From Lachnospiraceae bacterium (GTDB taxonomy: Bacteria; Bacillota; Clostridia; Lachnospirales; Lachnospiraceae), in the NCBI GenBank assembly GCA_017513625.1, contig JAFXEW010000075.1:1-52466 (forward strand): a stretch of DNA of 52,466 nucleotides, written 5' to 3'. Numbering within the stretch: the first letter of the stretch is position 1; each line of letters starts with the position of its first letter. Shown one piece after another: positions 16,908 to 25,056 of this stretch. The translations under genes and the position numbers were made by a program. The notes beneath the pieces were generated by a model. That model worked only from the letters and a program-made list of their open reading frames with translations. It was not told where the DNA came from and ran no database searches.

Positions 16908-18857
16908 ATGAAGAAAATAACGGATTGGATATGGAAGAACAGAGTCAGGTTTGTATGGGGGAGTCTTTTGGTATTACTGGAGATGATTGCCTTTGTATGG
17001 CCTGTGGGCTGGGGATATTATTACAAGAAAAAGCTGGTGGTGCTGGGGCTGGTGACCTGGTGCGCCATTATGGTGCGTATACCGGAGAAACTGAAGGCCA
17101 TAGTAGGAGCAGTGCTGGCTGCATTTGCACCCTGGGTACTGACCTTTTGGCTGGAAAAAATGTCGGACAAAATTACCTCTGTCCCCTATGAAGTGGTGCT
17201 TTACAATATAGTGGTGGCTTATCTCATAGAGGTGATTCTTCTGCTTCTTACCATGTCCTTCCGGGCGGGAATTACAGCCACGGTTTCTTTACTTACTCTT
17301 TTTTATACGGTAAATCATTTTGTATTTTTATTTCGCGGCAAGGCATTTACGCCCAATGACCTCCTGGCATGGAAAACGGCGGCGGGTGTAATGGGTAATT
17401 ACGATTTTACGCCCAATAATATCATGGTGGTGGCCTGGAGCTACTTTGTGCTTTTTGTGGTACTGGCGTGGAAGACGGGGAAAAGAGCCGGTGTCGGGGG
17501 CGGAGAGCGTAAGTATTGGGGCAAGGTCCCCGTGACCTTGGCGGTGAGATTGGTGTGTATGGTCGGTGGTATCCTGCTTGCCATAGGCGGGTACCGGCTG
17601 TTGGTACAGGAGGAGTTTTGGGAAAAAAGAGGAGTGATTGTAGACAACGGATTTTCCGGTTTGTTTTACAGTGACGGTTTCTTAGTGTCCTCCTGCATAG
17701 AATTGAGCAGGGATGATGTAAAGGTGCCGGAGGGTTATACAGAAGAAGGCGCTGCAGAAATCCTAAGAGGCTACGCAGGGGAAAACAGTGAAGAAGATCT
17801 GCCCCATATTATTATGGTCATGAATGAAAGTTTTGCAGACCTACGTGTCTGGGGGGATTTGCGTTTGAATGAAGAGTGCATGCCCTTTTTCAACAGTCTG
17901 GAAGAAAATACCGTAAGGGGATATGTAAATGCTTCCGTGCTGGGAGGAGGTACTGCCAATACGGAATTTGAAGTGCTGACAGGTGCGTCCATGGGACTGT
18001 TGCCACCTTATTATTACCCTTATCAGCAATGCATAAAGGAAGGAACCCGGTCCATGGTATCCGTGCTGGAGAGGGAAGGGTATAAGACCTATTCCATGCA
18101 CCCTGAGTCCAGAGATAACTGGAACAGGGAAAAGGTGTATGAATACATGGGCTTTGATTACAGCCTCTGGCGGGAGGATTTCCCGGACAGCGAAGTGATA
18201 CATGCAGGTGTATCCGACCGGGCCACTTATGACAAAATCATAGAAATTTATGAAAATCGTAAGTCGGATGAAAAGCTTTTTATTTATGATGTGACCATGC
18301 AGAATCACGCAGGCTACACCCATTTGGAACTGGAGAAAAATATATATGCACCGGACTTGAATTTCAGGGATTTGGATATGTATCTGAATCTGGTGAAAAT
18401 ATCGGATGATGCTTTCAGGGACCTGATCGGATATTTTGAAAAATGCGATGAAAAAGTGGTTGTGTGCATGTTTGGTGACCATCAGCCTGCATTTGACAGT
18501 ACCCGGACCTATGATGTGGTATGTGCAGGCACCGAAGGGCTGGATGCATCGGATGTGCTCATGAATCAGTACAAAACTCCCTTTGTAATATGGACTAACT
18601 ATGATACGGCATCGGAAGAAGATCTGGATATCAGTATGAATTATTTGGGAGCGATGGTGTTGGAACAGGCAGGTATCCGCAGTGAACCGTTGTTTAATTA
18701 TCTGAATACCCTCCGCAGACAGTGGCCGATTATTACTGTTAACGGTATCTGCGACAGTGTCGGAAACTATATGCCCTGGAGGGAAGAGGAAGGCAGATTG
18801 GACGGCTACAGACAGGTCCAATATTATACATTATTCGGAAATTTGGAACAAAAATAA
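16908..18857 (+). CDS. LTA synthase-like membrane sulfatase-fold enzyme
   Basis: This 649-residue protein has about six N-terminal membrane helices (residues 15-230) followed by an extracellular alkaline-phosphatase/sulfatase domain of the LtaS type. Metal and nucleophile positions are visible: MNESF with Glu307, GGGTANTEFEVLTG with the nucleophile Thr349, YSMHPESRDNWNR, and MFGDHQPAF with Asp and His. LtaS-type enzymes move glycerol-phosphate from phosphatidylglycerol onto a growing teichoic-acid chain; relatives move it to glycans. It is longer in the membrane part than minimal phosphoglycerol transferases and close to LtaS length. It diverges from the GDPD lipoprotein, suggesting paired synthesis and turnover of a glycerophosphate polymer (inference). 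Confidence 0.85.
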   Translation: MKKITDWIWKNRVRFVWGSLLVLLEMIAFVWPVGWGYYYKKKLVVLGLVTWCAIMVRIPEKLKAIVGAVLAAFAPWVLTFWLEKMSDKITSVPYEVVLYNIVVAYLIEVILLLLTMSFRAGITATVSLLTLFYTVNHFVFLFRGKAFTPNDLLAWKTAAGVMGNYDFTPNNIMVVAWSYFVLFVVLAWKTGKRAGVGGGERKYWGKVPVTLAVRLVCMVGGILLAIGGYRLLVQEEFWEKRGVIVDNGFSGLFYSDGFLVSSCIELSRDDVKVPEGYTEEGAAEILRGYAGENSEEDLPHIIMVMNESFADLRVWGDLRLNEECMPFFNSLEENTVRGYVNASVLGGGTANTEFEVLTGASMGLLPPYYYPYQQCIKEGTRSMVSVLEREGYKTYSMHPESRDNWNREKVYEYMGFDYSLWREDFPDSEVIHAGVSDRATYDKIIEIYENRKSDEKLFIYDVTMQNHAGYTHLELEKNIYAPDLNFRDLDMYLNLVKISDDAFRDLIGYFEKCDEKVVVCMFGDHQPAFDSTRTYDVVCAGTEGLDASDVLMNQYKTPFVIWTNYDTASEEDLDISMNYLGAMVLEQAGIRSEPLFNYLNTLRRQWPIITVNGICDSVGNYMPWREEEGRLDGYRQVQYYTLFGNLEQK

Positions 18858-18976
18858 GCAAAAAAGGGTGATTTTTAACCTATTTTGATAAATTATGCCT
18901 AAAATACTATTGCTTTTTAGTGGATTTTTTTGTACATTTGTATTATGTATTGGTATGCACCAAAGGAGCGGGAGAA

Positions 18977-20062
18977 ATGATTTCAAATCAAATATTACAA
19001 AATACGATTGACGGATTAAAAAATATTGCCAGAGTAGATCTTTGTGTAATGGATGTGGACGGCAAGGAGGTTGCCTATACCACGGATATGAGTAACTGCT
19101 CAAAAGCAGCAGTGGAATTTGCGGGCTCACCTGCGGATTCACAGGAGATTCAGGGCTATCAGTATTTTAAGGTATATGATGAGATTTCATTAGAATATAT
19201 TCTTGTGGCAGCAGGTACGGGAGAGGATGTTTATACCATCGGCAAGATGGTGGCGTTCCAGATTCAGAATTTATTGGTGGCATATAAGGAACGTTTTGAT
19301 AAGGACAACTTTATCAAGAACCTGCTCCTTGATAATCTGCTTTTGGTTGATATCTACAGTCGTTCCAAAAAATTACGTATTCAGACCGACGTGGCCCGAG
19401 TGGTAATGATTGTGGAATCTGCCAATGGTAAGGAGAATAATGCCCTTGAGATGGCCAGAATGCATTTTGGAAGTAACAGCAAGGACTTTATTACCGCTGT
19501 AGATGAAAATAATGTAATCGTAGTGAAGGAATTAAATGATTCCGACACCAACAGGGATATTGACAAATATGCGGCAGGGCTGAAGGCTGCCCTGGTTAAA
19601 GAGGGTATTAAGGGTGCCAGAGTATCCTACGGTACGGTGGTCCGGGAGATTAAGGAAGTGAGCCGTTCCTACAAGGAAGCTAAGATGGCACTGGATGTAG
19701 GCAAGATTTTCTTTGACGAAAGAGATGTGATTGCTTATAGCGAGCTGGGTATCGGCCGTCTGATTTACCAGTTACCCATTCCTCTGTGTAAAATGTTTAT
19801 CCGCGAGATTTTTGGCGGTAAGAACCCTGATGAATTTGATGAGGAGACTCTTACAACCATATATAAATTCTTTGAAAACAGCCTGAATGTGTCCGAGACC
19901 TCCAGACAGTTGTTTATCCATCGTAATACCCTTGTTTACAGACTGGATAAGCTGCAGAAGAGTACCGGACTGGATTTGCGTGTGTTTGAGGATGCGATTA
20001 CCTTCCGTATTGCCCTTATGGTGGTTAAATACATGAAATACATGGAAAATATGGAGTATTAA
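18977..20062 (+). CDS. PucR/CdaR-type transcriptional regulator
   Basis: This protein of about 361 residues ends in the PucR-type helix-turn-helix: LNVSETSRQLFIHRNTLVYR followed by LDKLQKSTGLDLRVFEDA. Its N-terminal part is a sugar-diacid-recognition-like sensor (VDLCVMDVDGKEVAYT) with a middle GGDEF-like CdaR region. Family members respond to small molecules, but the ligand is unknown. The start is ATG 18977 with GGGAG five bases before; an in-frame ATG at 18920 lacks a ribosome site. It lies 28 bases before ftsE in the same direction. The link to cell division is positional only. Confidence 0.85.
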   Translation: MISNQILQNTIDGLKNIARVDLCVMDVDGKEVAYTTDMSNCSKAAVEFAGSPADSQEIQGYQYFKVYDEISLEYILVAAGTGEDVYTIGKMVAFQIQNLLVAYKERFDKDNFIKNLLLDNLLLVDIYSRSKKLRIQTDVARVVMIVESANGKENNALEMARMHFGSNSKDFITAVDENNVIVVKELNDSDTNRDIDKYAAGLKAALVKEGIKGARVSYGTVVREIKEVSRSYKEAKMALDVGKIFFDERDVIAYSELGIGRLIYQLPIPLCKMFIREIFGGKNPDEFDEETLTTIYKFFENSLNVSETSRQLFIHRNTLVYRLDKLQKSTGLDLRVFEDAITFRIALMVVKYMKYMENMEY

Positions 20063-20090
20063 TTGTAAAGATTAAGTTAGGTGACAGTAC

Positions 20091-20834
20091 ATGACAAGAA
20101 AAGAAATGTTAAAGATGCAACGGGAAGAGATGATAGAGCAGAACGGTATCATCTACCTGGATAATGTAACCAAGACCTATTCCACGGGAGTGCCGGCTTT
20201 GAACGGTATTACTCTTAGTATCGGCCGCGGTGAATTTGTGTTTATAGTAGGCGACAGTGGCTCGGGTAAGTCCACTTTGATTAAACTATTGCTGCGGGAA
20301 CTTAAAGCGTCCAGCGGCAATGTCTATGTTATGGGGCATGATTTGGCGAAGCTCCGCCACAGAAAGATTCCCAAGTTCCGCAGAAATATCGGTGTGGTAT
20401 TCCAGGACTTCAGATTGTTAAATGACCGTAATGTATATGAAAATGTTGCTTTTGCGCAACGTATTGTGGAGACTCCCATGAAGGATATCCGCAGAAACGT
20501 ACCGGCGATTCTGGCTACGGTAGGACTGGCCGGTAAATATAAAGCCAAAACCAAACAGTTATCAGGAGGAGAACAGCAGCGTGTGGCACTTGCCAGAGCA
20601 CTTGTGAATAATCCTTCTATTTTGCTTGCAGATGAGCCTACCGGTAATCTGGACCCCAAGAATTCCTGGGAGATTATGAAATTGCTGGAGGATATTAATG
20701 CAAACGGCACCACTGTAGTAGTAGTAACCCATAACAGAGAAATTGTAAACGCTATGCAGAAGCGTGTAATTGCTATGCGTAAGGGTGTTATTGTCAGTGA
20801 TGAAAAGGAAGGCGGTTATGTAGATGAAGATTAA
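20091..20834 (+). CDS. ftsE: Cell division ATP-binding protein FtsE
   Basis: This 247-residue ABC ATPase couples with FtsX to switch on peptidoglycan hydrolysis at the septum or along the wall. Motifs in order: Walker A GDSGSGKST at residues 54-62, Q-loop VVFQDFRLL, signature LSGGEQQRVALARAL, Walker B ILLADEPTGNLD, and the switch His in VVVTHNRE. The N-terminus carries about 15 extra residues before the usual IIYLDNVTKTY start. The assigned ATG 20091 has only a weak ribosome site, and ATG 20130 is an alternative, though GGGAAG there is too close. It overlaps ftsX by 11 bases. Confidence 0.95.
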   Translation: MTRKEMLKMQREEMIEQNGIIYLDNVTKTYSTGVPALNGITLSIGRGEFVFIVGDSGSGKSTLIKLLLRELKASSGNVYVMGHDLAKLRHRKIPKFRRNIGVVFQDFRLLNDRNVYENVAFAQRIVETPMKDIRRNVPAILATVGLAGKYKAKTKQLSGGEQQRVALARALVNNPSILLADEPTGNLDPKNSWEIMKLLEDINANGTTVVVVTHNREIVNAMQKRVIAMRKGVIVSDEKEGGYVDED

Positions 20835-21723
20835 TACCTTGTTATATACCGGTAAACAGGGCTTTGTAAATATATTTAAAAACAAGTGGTACTCCATGGC
20901 GTCCATTGCCACCATTGCGGCGTGCCTGTTTTTGTTTGGCCTGTTTTATGCCATATTGGTAAATTTCCAAAATATGGTTATGAGCGCAGAAGAGGGTGTA
21001 TCCGTCACTGTTTTTTTTGAGGAAGGTACTACCCGGGAAAAGATGGAAGAAATCGGAGAGAAGATTAAGGGCAGAGTGGAAGTATCCGAAACGGTATTTA
21101 CTTCTGCTGATGAAGCTTGGGCCGCTTTCGGTCCTGATTATTTCGGTGAGGACTATCAGGAAGGCTTTCCAGAGAACCCTTTGGCGGGTAGCGACAATTA
21201 TGAGGTGTTCCTCAGTGATGTGTCCATGCAAAGTGCCTTGGTTACCTGGCTGGAGTCCATTCCGGAGGTACGTAAGGTAAACTATTCCGAAGTGACGGCA
21301 AATACCTTGAGTGGCGTGAACCTGCTGATTGCTTATGTGTCCCTGGGTATTATTGTGATACTGCTGGCTGTAAGTATTTTCCTGATCAGTAATACTGTAT
21401 CCATAGGTATATCCGTGCGCAAAGAGGAAATTAATATTATGAAGTACGTGGGCGCTACGGACTTTTTTGTCAGAGCCCCTTTTGTGCTGGAGGGTATTAT
21501 CATCGGGCTCATAGGCGCAGCTATTCCCTTGGGAATTATTTACAGTATCTACAACTATGCTTTGAATTATATGACCCAGCGTTTTACCATGCTGAACAGT
21601 CTGCTTAAATTTGTATCCGTGGATGAGATATTTACCGTATTGATTCCCTTGTCACTGGCATTGGGTGTAGGTATCGGATTCATCGGAAGTTTTTCCACCG
21701 TTAGAAAGCATTTGCACGTATAA
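20824..21723 (+). CDS. ftsX: Cell division membrane protein FtsX
   Basis: This 299-residue membrane subunit pairs with FtsE. A cytoplasmic N-terminus is followed by the first helix (about residues 22-44), a large extracellular domain (about 45-165) that binds the hydrolase activator, and three further helices including the stretch SIGISVRKEEINIMKYVGAT. That stretch is the conserved coupling region of the FtsX/MacB family. It starts inside the ftsE 3' end and is followed 10 bases later by an EnvC-like peptidoglycan hydrolase activator, its expected partner. Confidence 0.95.
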   Translation: MKINTLLYTGKQGFVNIFKNKWYSMASIATIAACLFLFGLFYAILVNFQNMVMSAEEGVSVTVFFEEGTTREKMEEIGEKIKGRVEVSETVFTSADEAWAAFGPDYFGEDYQEGFPENPLAGSDNYEVFLSDVSMQSALVTWLESIPEVRKVNYSEVTANTLSGVNLLIAYVSLGIIVILLAVSIFLISNTVSIGISVRKEEINIMKYVGATDFFVRAPFVLEGIIIGLIGAAIPLGIIYSIYNYALNYMTQRFTMLNSLLKFVSVDEIFTVLIPLSLALGVGIGFIGSFSTVRKHLHV

Positions 21724-21733
21724 GGATGGGTTT

Positions 21734-22984
21734 ATGAAGAGAGTTACGTGTAAGAAATGTGGTCGGCTGTTTGCTCTTGCAATGGCAGTTCTGCTCATGA
21801 TACAGTGGCCGGCGGCTGCTCCTGAAAAGGTCAGTGCCGCTACCATGTCTTCCATTACATCGGAGAGTATCAGAGACAAGGAGCAGCAGATTAAGGAGGC
21901 CCAAAAGGAACAAAAGGAACTGCAAAACAGTCTCAGTGACCTGAAAAAAATTAAAAAATCCTTGGAATCCAAGAAGAAGGATTTGAAAAAATATATTGCG
22001 GAGCTGGATGCCAGTCTGGAAGAAATCGAAAAGAATATTGCGACCTTAAAGGTTAAGATAGAAGAAAAAGAGGCAGACATCGTGCAGACGGAGGCTGAGC
22101 TTCAGGAAGCACTGACTAATGAAAACAATCAGAAAGATTTGATGTATAGCAGCATAAAGATGTTATATGAGCAAAACGAGGCTTCACTGATTGCCATGCT
22201 CATGACGGCAGAAGGTTTTGGCGATATGCTGAACCGTGCGGATTATGCGGAGAAGGTACTCACATACGAGCAGAGGATGTTTGAGGATTACAAGAATGTA
22301 AGGGCTTATGTGGAACTGTGTAAGCAACAGCTGGAAACGGAGAAAGCTTCCCTGGATGAGGCTAAGGCTGTTGTAGAGCAGGAACAAAGTGCCATGGAAG
22401 AGCTGATTGAGCAAAAGAACCGCGACCTGACCGCTTATGAAAATGATATCAGTGACCAGGCAAAGGCAATCAGGGAGTACGAGGCGGAGATACAGGCACA
22501 AAAGGAAGAGATTGAAGCACTGGAAGCATTGATTGCAGAAGAAAAAAAGAAGATACTTGCAGCAAATGGTGTGATTCTCACATATGACGGCGGTGCATTT
22601 AAAATGCCTCTGGCATATTATACCAGAATTTCGGACGATTACGGATGGCGCACCCATCCCATACTACATACTAAGCAGTTTCATAACGGAGTAGATTTTG
22701 CCTCACCGAAGGGGACTGCTATTTATGCCGCCTATGATGGTGTGGTGGTGGCAGCAGCCTACAGTTCTACCATGGGTAAGTACATTATGATAGACCATGG
22801 TTCCGGGCTATACACCATATACATGCATGCATCACAATTGTATGTTGCCAAAGATGATATCGTAGTGAGGGGCGAGACGATAGCGGCGGTGGGAAGTACA
22901 GGGCGTTCCACCGGTAACCATCTGCATTTCTCCGTGCGTTTGAACGGAGAATATCAGTCACCCTGGAATTATGTGAAGAAATAG
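21734..22984 (+). CDS. EnvC-like murein hydrolase activator / M23 peptidase
   Basis: This 416-residue exported protein has a signal peptide (cleavage after a VSAA-like site near residue 36) and a long coiled coil (about residues 45-265, rich in Lys, Glu and Gln). A C-terminal LytM/M23 domain runs from about residue 290. The domain keeps HNGVDFASPKGT, MIDHGSGLYTIYMHAS and the HLHF metal motif, so it could be catalytically active, unlike E. coli EnvC. The coiled coil is the part that docks on the FtsX outer domain in related systems. Its position after ftsEX supports this role. Confidence 0.9.
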   Translation: MKRVTCKKCGRLFALAMAVLLMIQWPAAAPEKVSAATMSSITSESIRDKEQQIKEAQKEQKELQNSLSDLKKIKKSLESKKKDLKKYIAELDASLEEIEKNIATLKVKIEEKEADIVQTEAELQEALTNENNQKDLMYSSIKMLYEQNEASLIAMLMTAEGFGDMLNRADYAEKVLTYEQRMFEDYKNVRAYVELCKQQLETEKASLDEAKAVVEQEQSAMEELIEQKNRDLTAYENDISDQAKAIREYEAEIQAQKEEIEALEALIAEEKKKILAANGVILTYDGGAFKMPLAYYTRISDDYGWRTHPILHTKQFHNGVDFASPKGTAIYAAYDGVVVAAAYSSTMGKYIMIDHGSGLYTIYMHASQLYVAKDDIVVRGETIAAVGSTGRSTGNHLHFSVRLNGEYQSPWNYVKK

Positions 22985-22996
22985 AGGGCATGTGCA

Positions 22997-24283
22997 ATGG
23001 AAATAGAAGAAATCAAGGGTCAGGCCGTATATCAGAAAGAAAAGAAAACTCCCTGTTTCGGACTGGGTTTTCTGTGTGGACTGCTTCTTACCCTGGCAGT
23101 GACAGGGATTGTACTGGTTGCTTTTGGCGCAGGAGACGATAAAGGTAAGACCAAACCGAATACTCCGGAGGAAATCCTTCAGGAAATCCAGGTGGGTGAA
23201 GGTTCTGCTATCAGCTATGACCTGGTAAGTAAGCTGCAGACCCTGGAATACATTGTACACAAATATTATTACAAGGACGATATCACAGCCCAGCAGTTGG
23301 ACGACGGTATGTATAAGGGACTTATGGAGGCATTGGGTGACCCCTATTCCCAGTACTATACGGCTGAAGAATATGAGGATTTGATGGAATCTACGGAGGG
23401 TGTTTATTACGGAATAGGTGCCTATGTAACCACCGATAAGGAAACAGGGTATCCCAAAATCAGTTCTGTAATACCCGGTACTCCTGCAGAGGAAGCAAAG
23501 CTTCGTGCTAATGATATTTTGTATAAAGTAGATGGTGAGTCTACAGACGGACTGAGTCTGGAAGAAACAGTGGCATTGATAAAAGGTGCGGAAAATACAT
23601 CTGTAGTATTGACTATTATCCGTGATCAGAAAGAACTGGAGATAACCGCAGTCCGCCGTAAGGTGGAGACACCTACCGTAGAGCATGAAATGCTGGACAA
23701 CGGTATGGGCTACCTGCAGATATTAGAGTTTGATGAGGTGACCATGGACCAGTTCCGTGATGCTTATAAGAGTCTGCAGGATGCTAATATGCAGGGATTA
23801 ATTCTGGATTTACGGGCCAATCCCGGAGGCAGTATGGGATCTGTAGTGGAAATAGCCCGTATGCTTCTGCCTGAGGGACTGGTGGTATACACTGAGGATA
23901 AAAATGGCAGATGCAGGGAATATGAATGTGACGGCAGCAATGAGATAAATATCCCCATGGTAGTATTAATCGATATGAATTCAGCCAGTGCGGCCGAGAT
24001 TCTGGCAGGAGCCATTCAGGACTATGGCAAAGGTACGCTGATAGGTACCACTACATTCGGTAAAGGTATTGTACAGCAGGTAATGCCTCTTAAGGATGGA
24101 TCCGCAGTAAAGATTACTGTCAGCAGTTATTACACCCCCAAAGGGAAAAATATCCACGGAATCGGTATTGAGCCGGACATTGAAGTGGAATTCGACGGTG
24201 AGGCTTATTACGATTCAGAGAACAGTTATGACAATCAGTTAGAGAAAGCCAAGGAAGTATTGGCAGAGATGATGAATAAATAA
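22997..24283 (+). CDS. S41 family C-terminal processing peptidase (CtpA-like)
   Basis: This 428-residue membrane-anchored protease has one N-terminal helix (residues 21-44) and a PDZ domain (about 128-210, YPKISSVIPGTPAEEAKLRAND). The S41 catalytic core has Ser331 in NSASAAEIL and Lys356 in TFGKGIVQ, the 25-residue Ser-Lys spacing of the family. Such proteases trim exported proteins and often control wall hydrolases or signalling proteins. It begins 12 bases after the M23 activator, so it belongs to the ftsEX operon. The operon ends here and runs into the giant palindrome. Confidence 0.92.
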   Translation: MEIEEIKGQAVYQKEKKTPCFGLGFLCGLLLTLAVTGIVLVAFGAGDDKGKTKPNTPEEILQEIQVGEGSAISYDLVSKLQTLEYIVHKYYYKDDITAQQLDDGMYKGLMEALGDPYSQYYTAEEYEDLMESTEGVYYGIGAYVTTDKETGYPKISSVIPGTPAEEAKLRANDILYKVDGESTDGLSLEETVALIKGAENTSVVLTIIRDQKELEITAVRRKVETPTVEHEMLDNGMGYLQILEFDEVTMDQFRDAYKSLQDANMQGLILDLRANPGGSMGSVVEIARMLLPEGLVVYTEDKNGRCREYECDGSNEINIPMVVLIDMNSASAAEILAGAIQDYGKGTLIGTTTFGKGIVQQVMPLKDGSAVKITVSSYYTPKGKNIHGIGIEPDIEVEFDGEAYYDSENSYDNQLEKAKEVLAEMMNK

Positions 24284-24290
24284 AAAACTT

Positions 24291-24899
24291 CTTGGGGCAG
24301 GTCGTTCATTTGAGGCCTGCCTTATCCTGTACCCTGCTGCGGAAGCAAATGCCCCTGGAAAACCCAATGTCAAATGTGGTGTTTCTGACAGAGGCGCCTT
24401 TCCAATCCCCTATTGTTTGTGTCTTTTCCAGGAAGTACACCTTCCCGACTTTGTTCGCAGTGGAAGTACACAGGCCATTGTTTTAGAAGCAAATATGAGA
24501 ATTTCTTAATGTGCTGGGCTTTGGAATCGGGTTCCTGTTTTTATGGTCTTGAACAAAAAAAGCGCCCTGTCCGCGGCCTGCGGAAGGTAGAGTTTACTCT
24601 GCATTCCGTATGGTCCGCGAACAGGGCGCTTATTTTTGTCCCAGCTCATAAAAACAGGGACGAATAATAAATTCCAAAGCCGCACATTTAGTAATTCCAT
24701 ATTTGCTTCCCACAATGGCCTGTGTACTTCCCCTGCGGACAAAGCCGTGGCAGGTGTTCTTGCCTGAAAAGACACAAATCCTCTTGGAAAGGTCGCCTCT
24801 GGGAAACGCTCACATTTGCCACAACGTTTTCCCGAGGCATTTGCTTCCGCAGCAGGGTACAGGATAAGGCGGGACTTTAAATGAATGATATTGCCCTTG
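24291..24899. repeat. Giant imperfect palindrome of about 590 bases
   Basis: Two arms of about 285 bases run from 24302-24588 and 24601-24888. By hand alignment most positions pair, with blocks of perfect match: 35 bases at 24319-24353 against 24836-24870, 20 bases around GGAAGTACACAGGCC, and the outer TTCATTT. The apex is AGAG-TTTA-CTCT (24589-24600). Pairing weakens outward to about 24291 and 24899. No credible protein is encoded; the short open frames mirror each other on the two strands, as a palindrome must produce. It starts right after the S41 peptidase stop and ends at a terminator. It could be a MITE-like element, two copies in inverted orientation, or a long hairpin RNA source. Confidence 0.9.
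24560..24637. terminator. Bidirectional terminator at the palindrome centre
   Basis: AAGCGCCCTGT (24560-24570) pairs with ACAGGGCGCTT (24621-24631), extended by CGCGG/CCGCG after one mismatch. A-rich AAAAAAA lies before it and ATTTTT after it. It would stop transcription from either side and is the most likely end of the ftsEX operon. Confidence 0.75.
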
Positions 24900-24910
24900 G
24901 AGGGCTTTTT
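24893..24910 (+). terminator. Short terminator-like hairpin after the palindrome
   Basis: GCCCT (24893-24897) pairs with AGGGC (24901-24905) around TGG, followed by TTTTT. Confidence 0.6.
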
Positions 24911-24918
24911 GTATAACC

Positions 24919-24957
24919 GGTAAAGAAACGGTAAATGTACAGCTAAGAAGCAGTAAA
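24919..24957. promoter_or_regulatory. Four tandem GGTAAA-like boxes about 11 bases apart
   Basis: GGTAAA at 24919 and 24930, GCTAAG at 24942 and AGTAAA at 24952 lie 20 to 55 bases before the -35 of the Na/Pi transporter promoter. On the minus strand they read TTTACC/TTTACT, with the 11-base period usual for OmpR/PhoB-type regulator sites. The same pair occurs before the sensor kinase at 28579. They point away from the transporter gene, which weakens the case. Confidence 0.5.
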
Positions 24958-24973
24958 GATGCCACCTATTTTG

Positions 24974-25001
24974 TTGACGGTGTTCATAGAATTGATATAA
25001 T
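24974..25001 (+). promoter_or_regulatory. Sigma-A promoter for the Na/Pi cotransporter
   Basis: TTGACG (24974-24979), a 16-base spacer and TATAAT (24996-25001) lie about 55 bases before the start codon. Confidence 0.75.
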
Positions 25002-25056
25002 TAAGCCGAATTGATGATACATAAATTACATGAATGGACACTGTTAGGAGGAAATA

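Noticed and set aside
17841-18821. 326-codon minus-strand frame opposite the LTA-synthase-like gene
   Set aside because: Shadow; the plus strand carries all sulfatase-fold motifs.
24292-24775. Open frames of 64-89 codons in the intergenic region after the S41 peptidase
   Set aside because: They lie inside the giant palindrome and encode mirror-like peptides on both strands (for example KRPVRG in both), with no ribosome sites.
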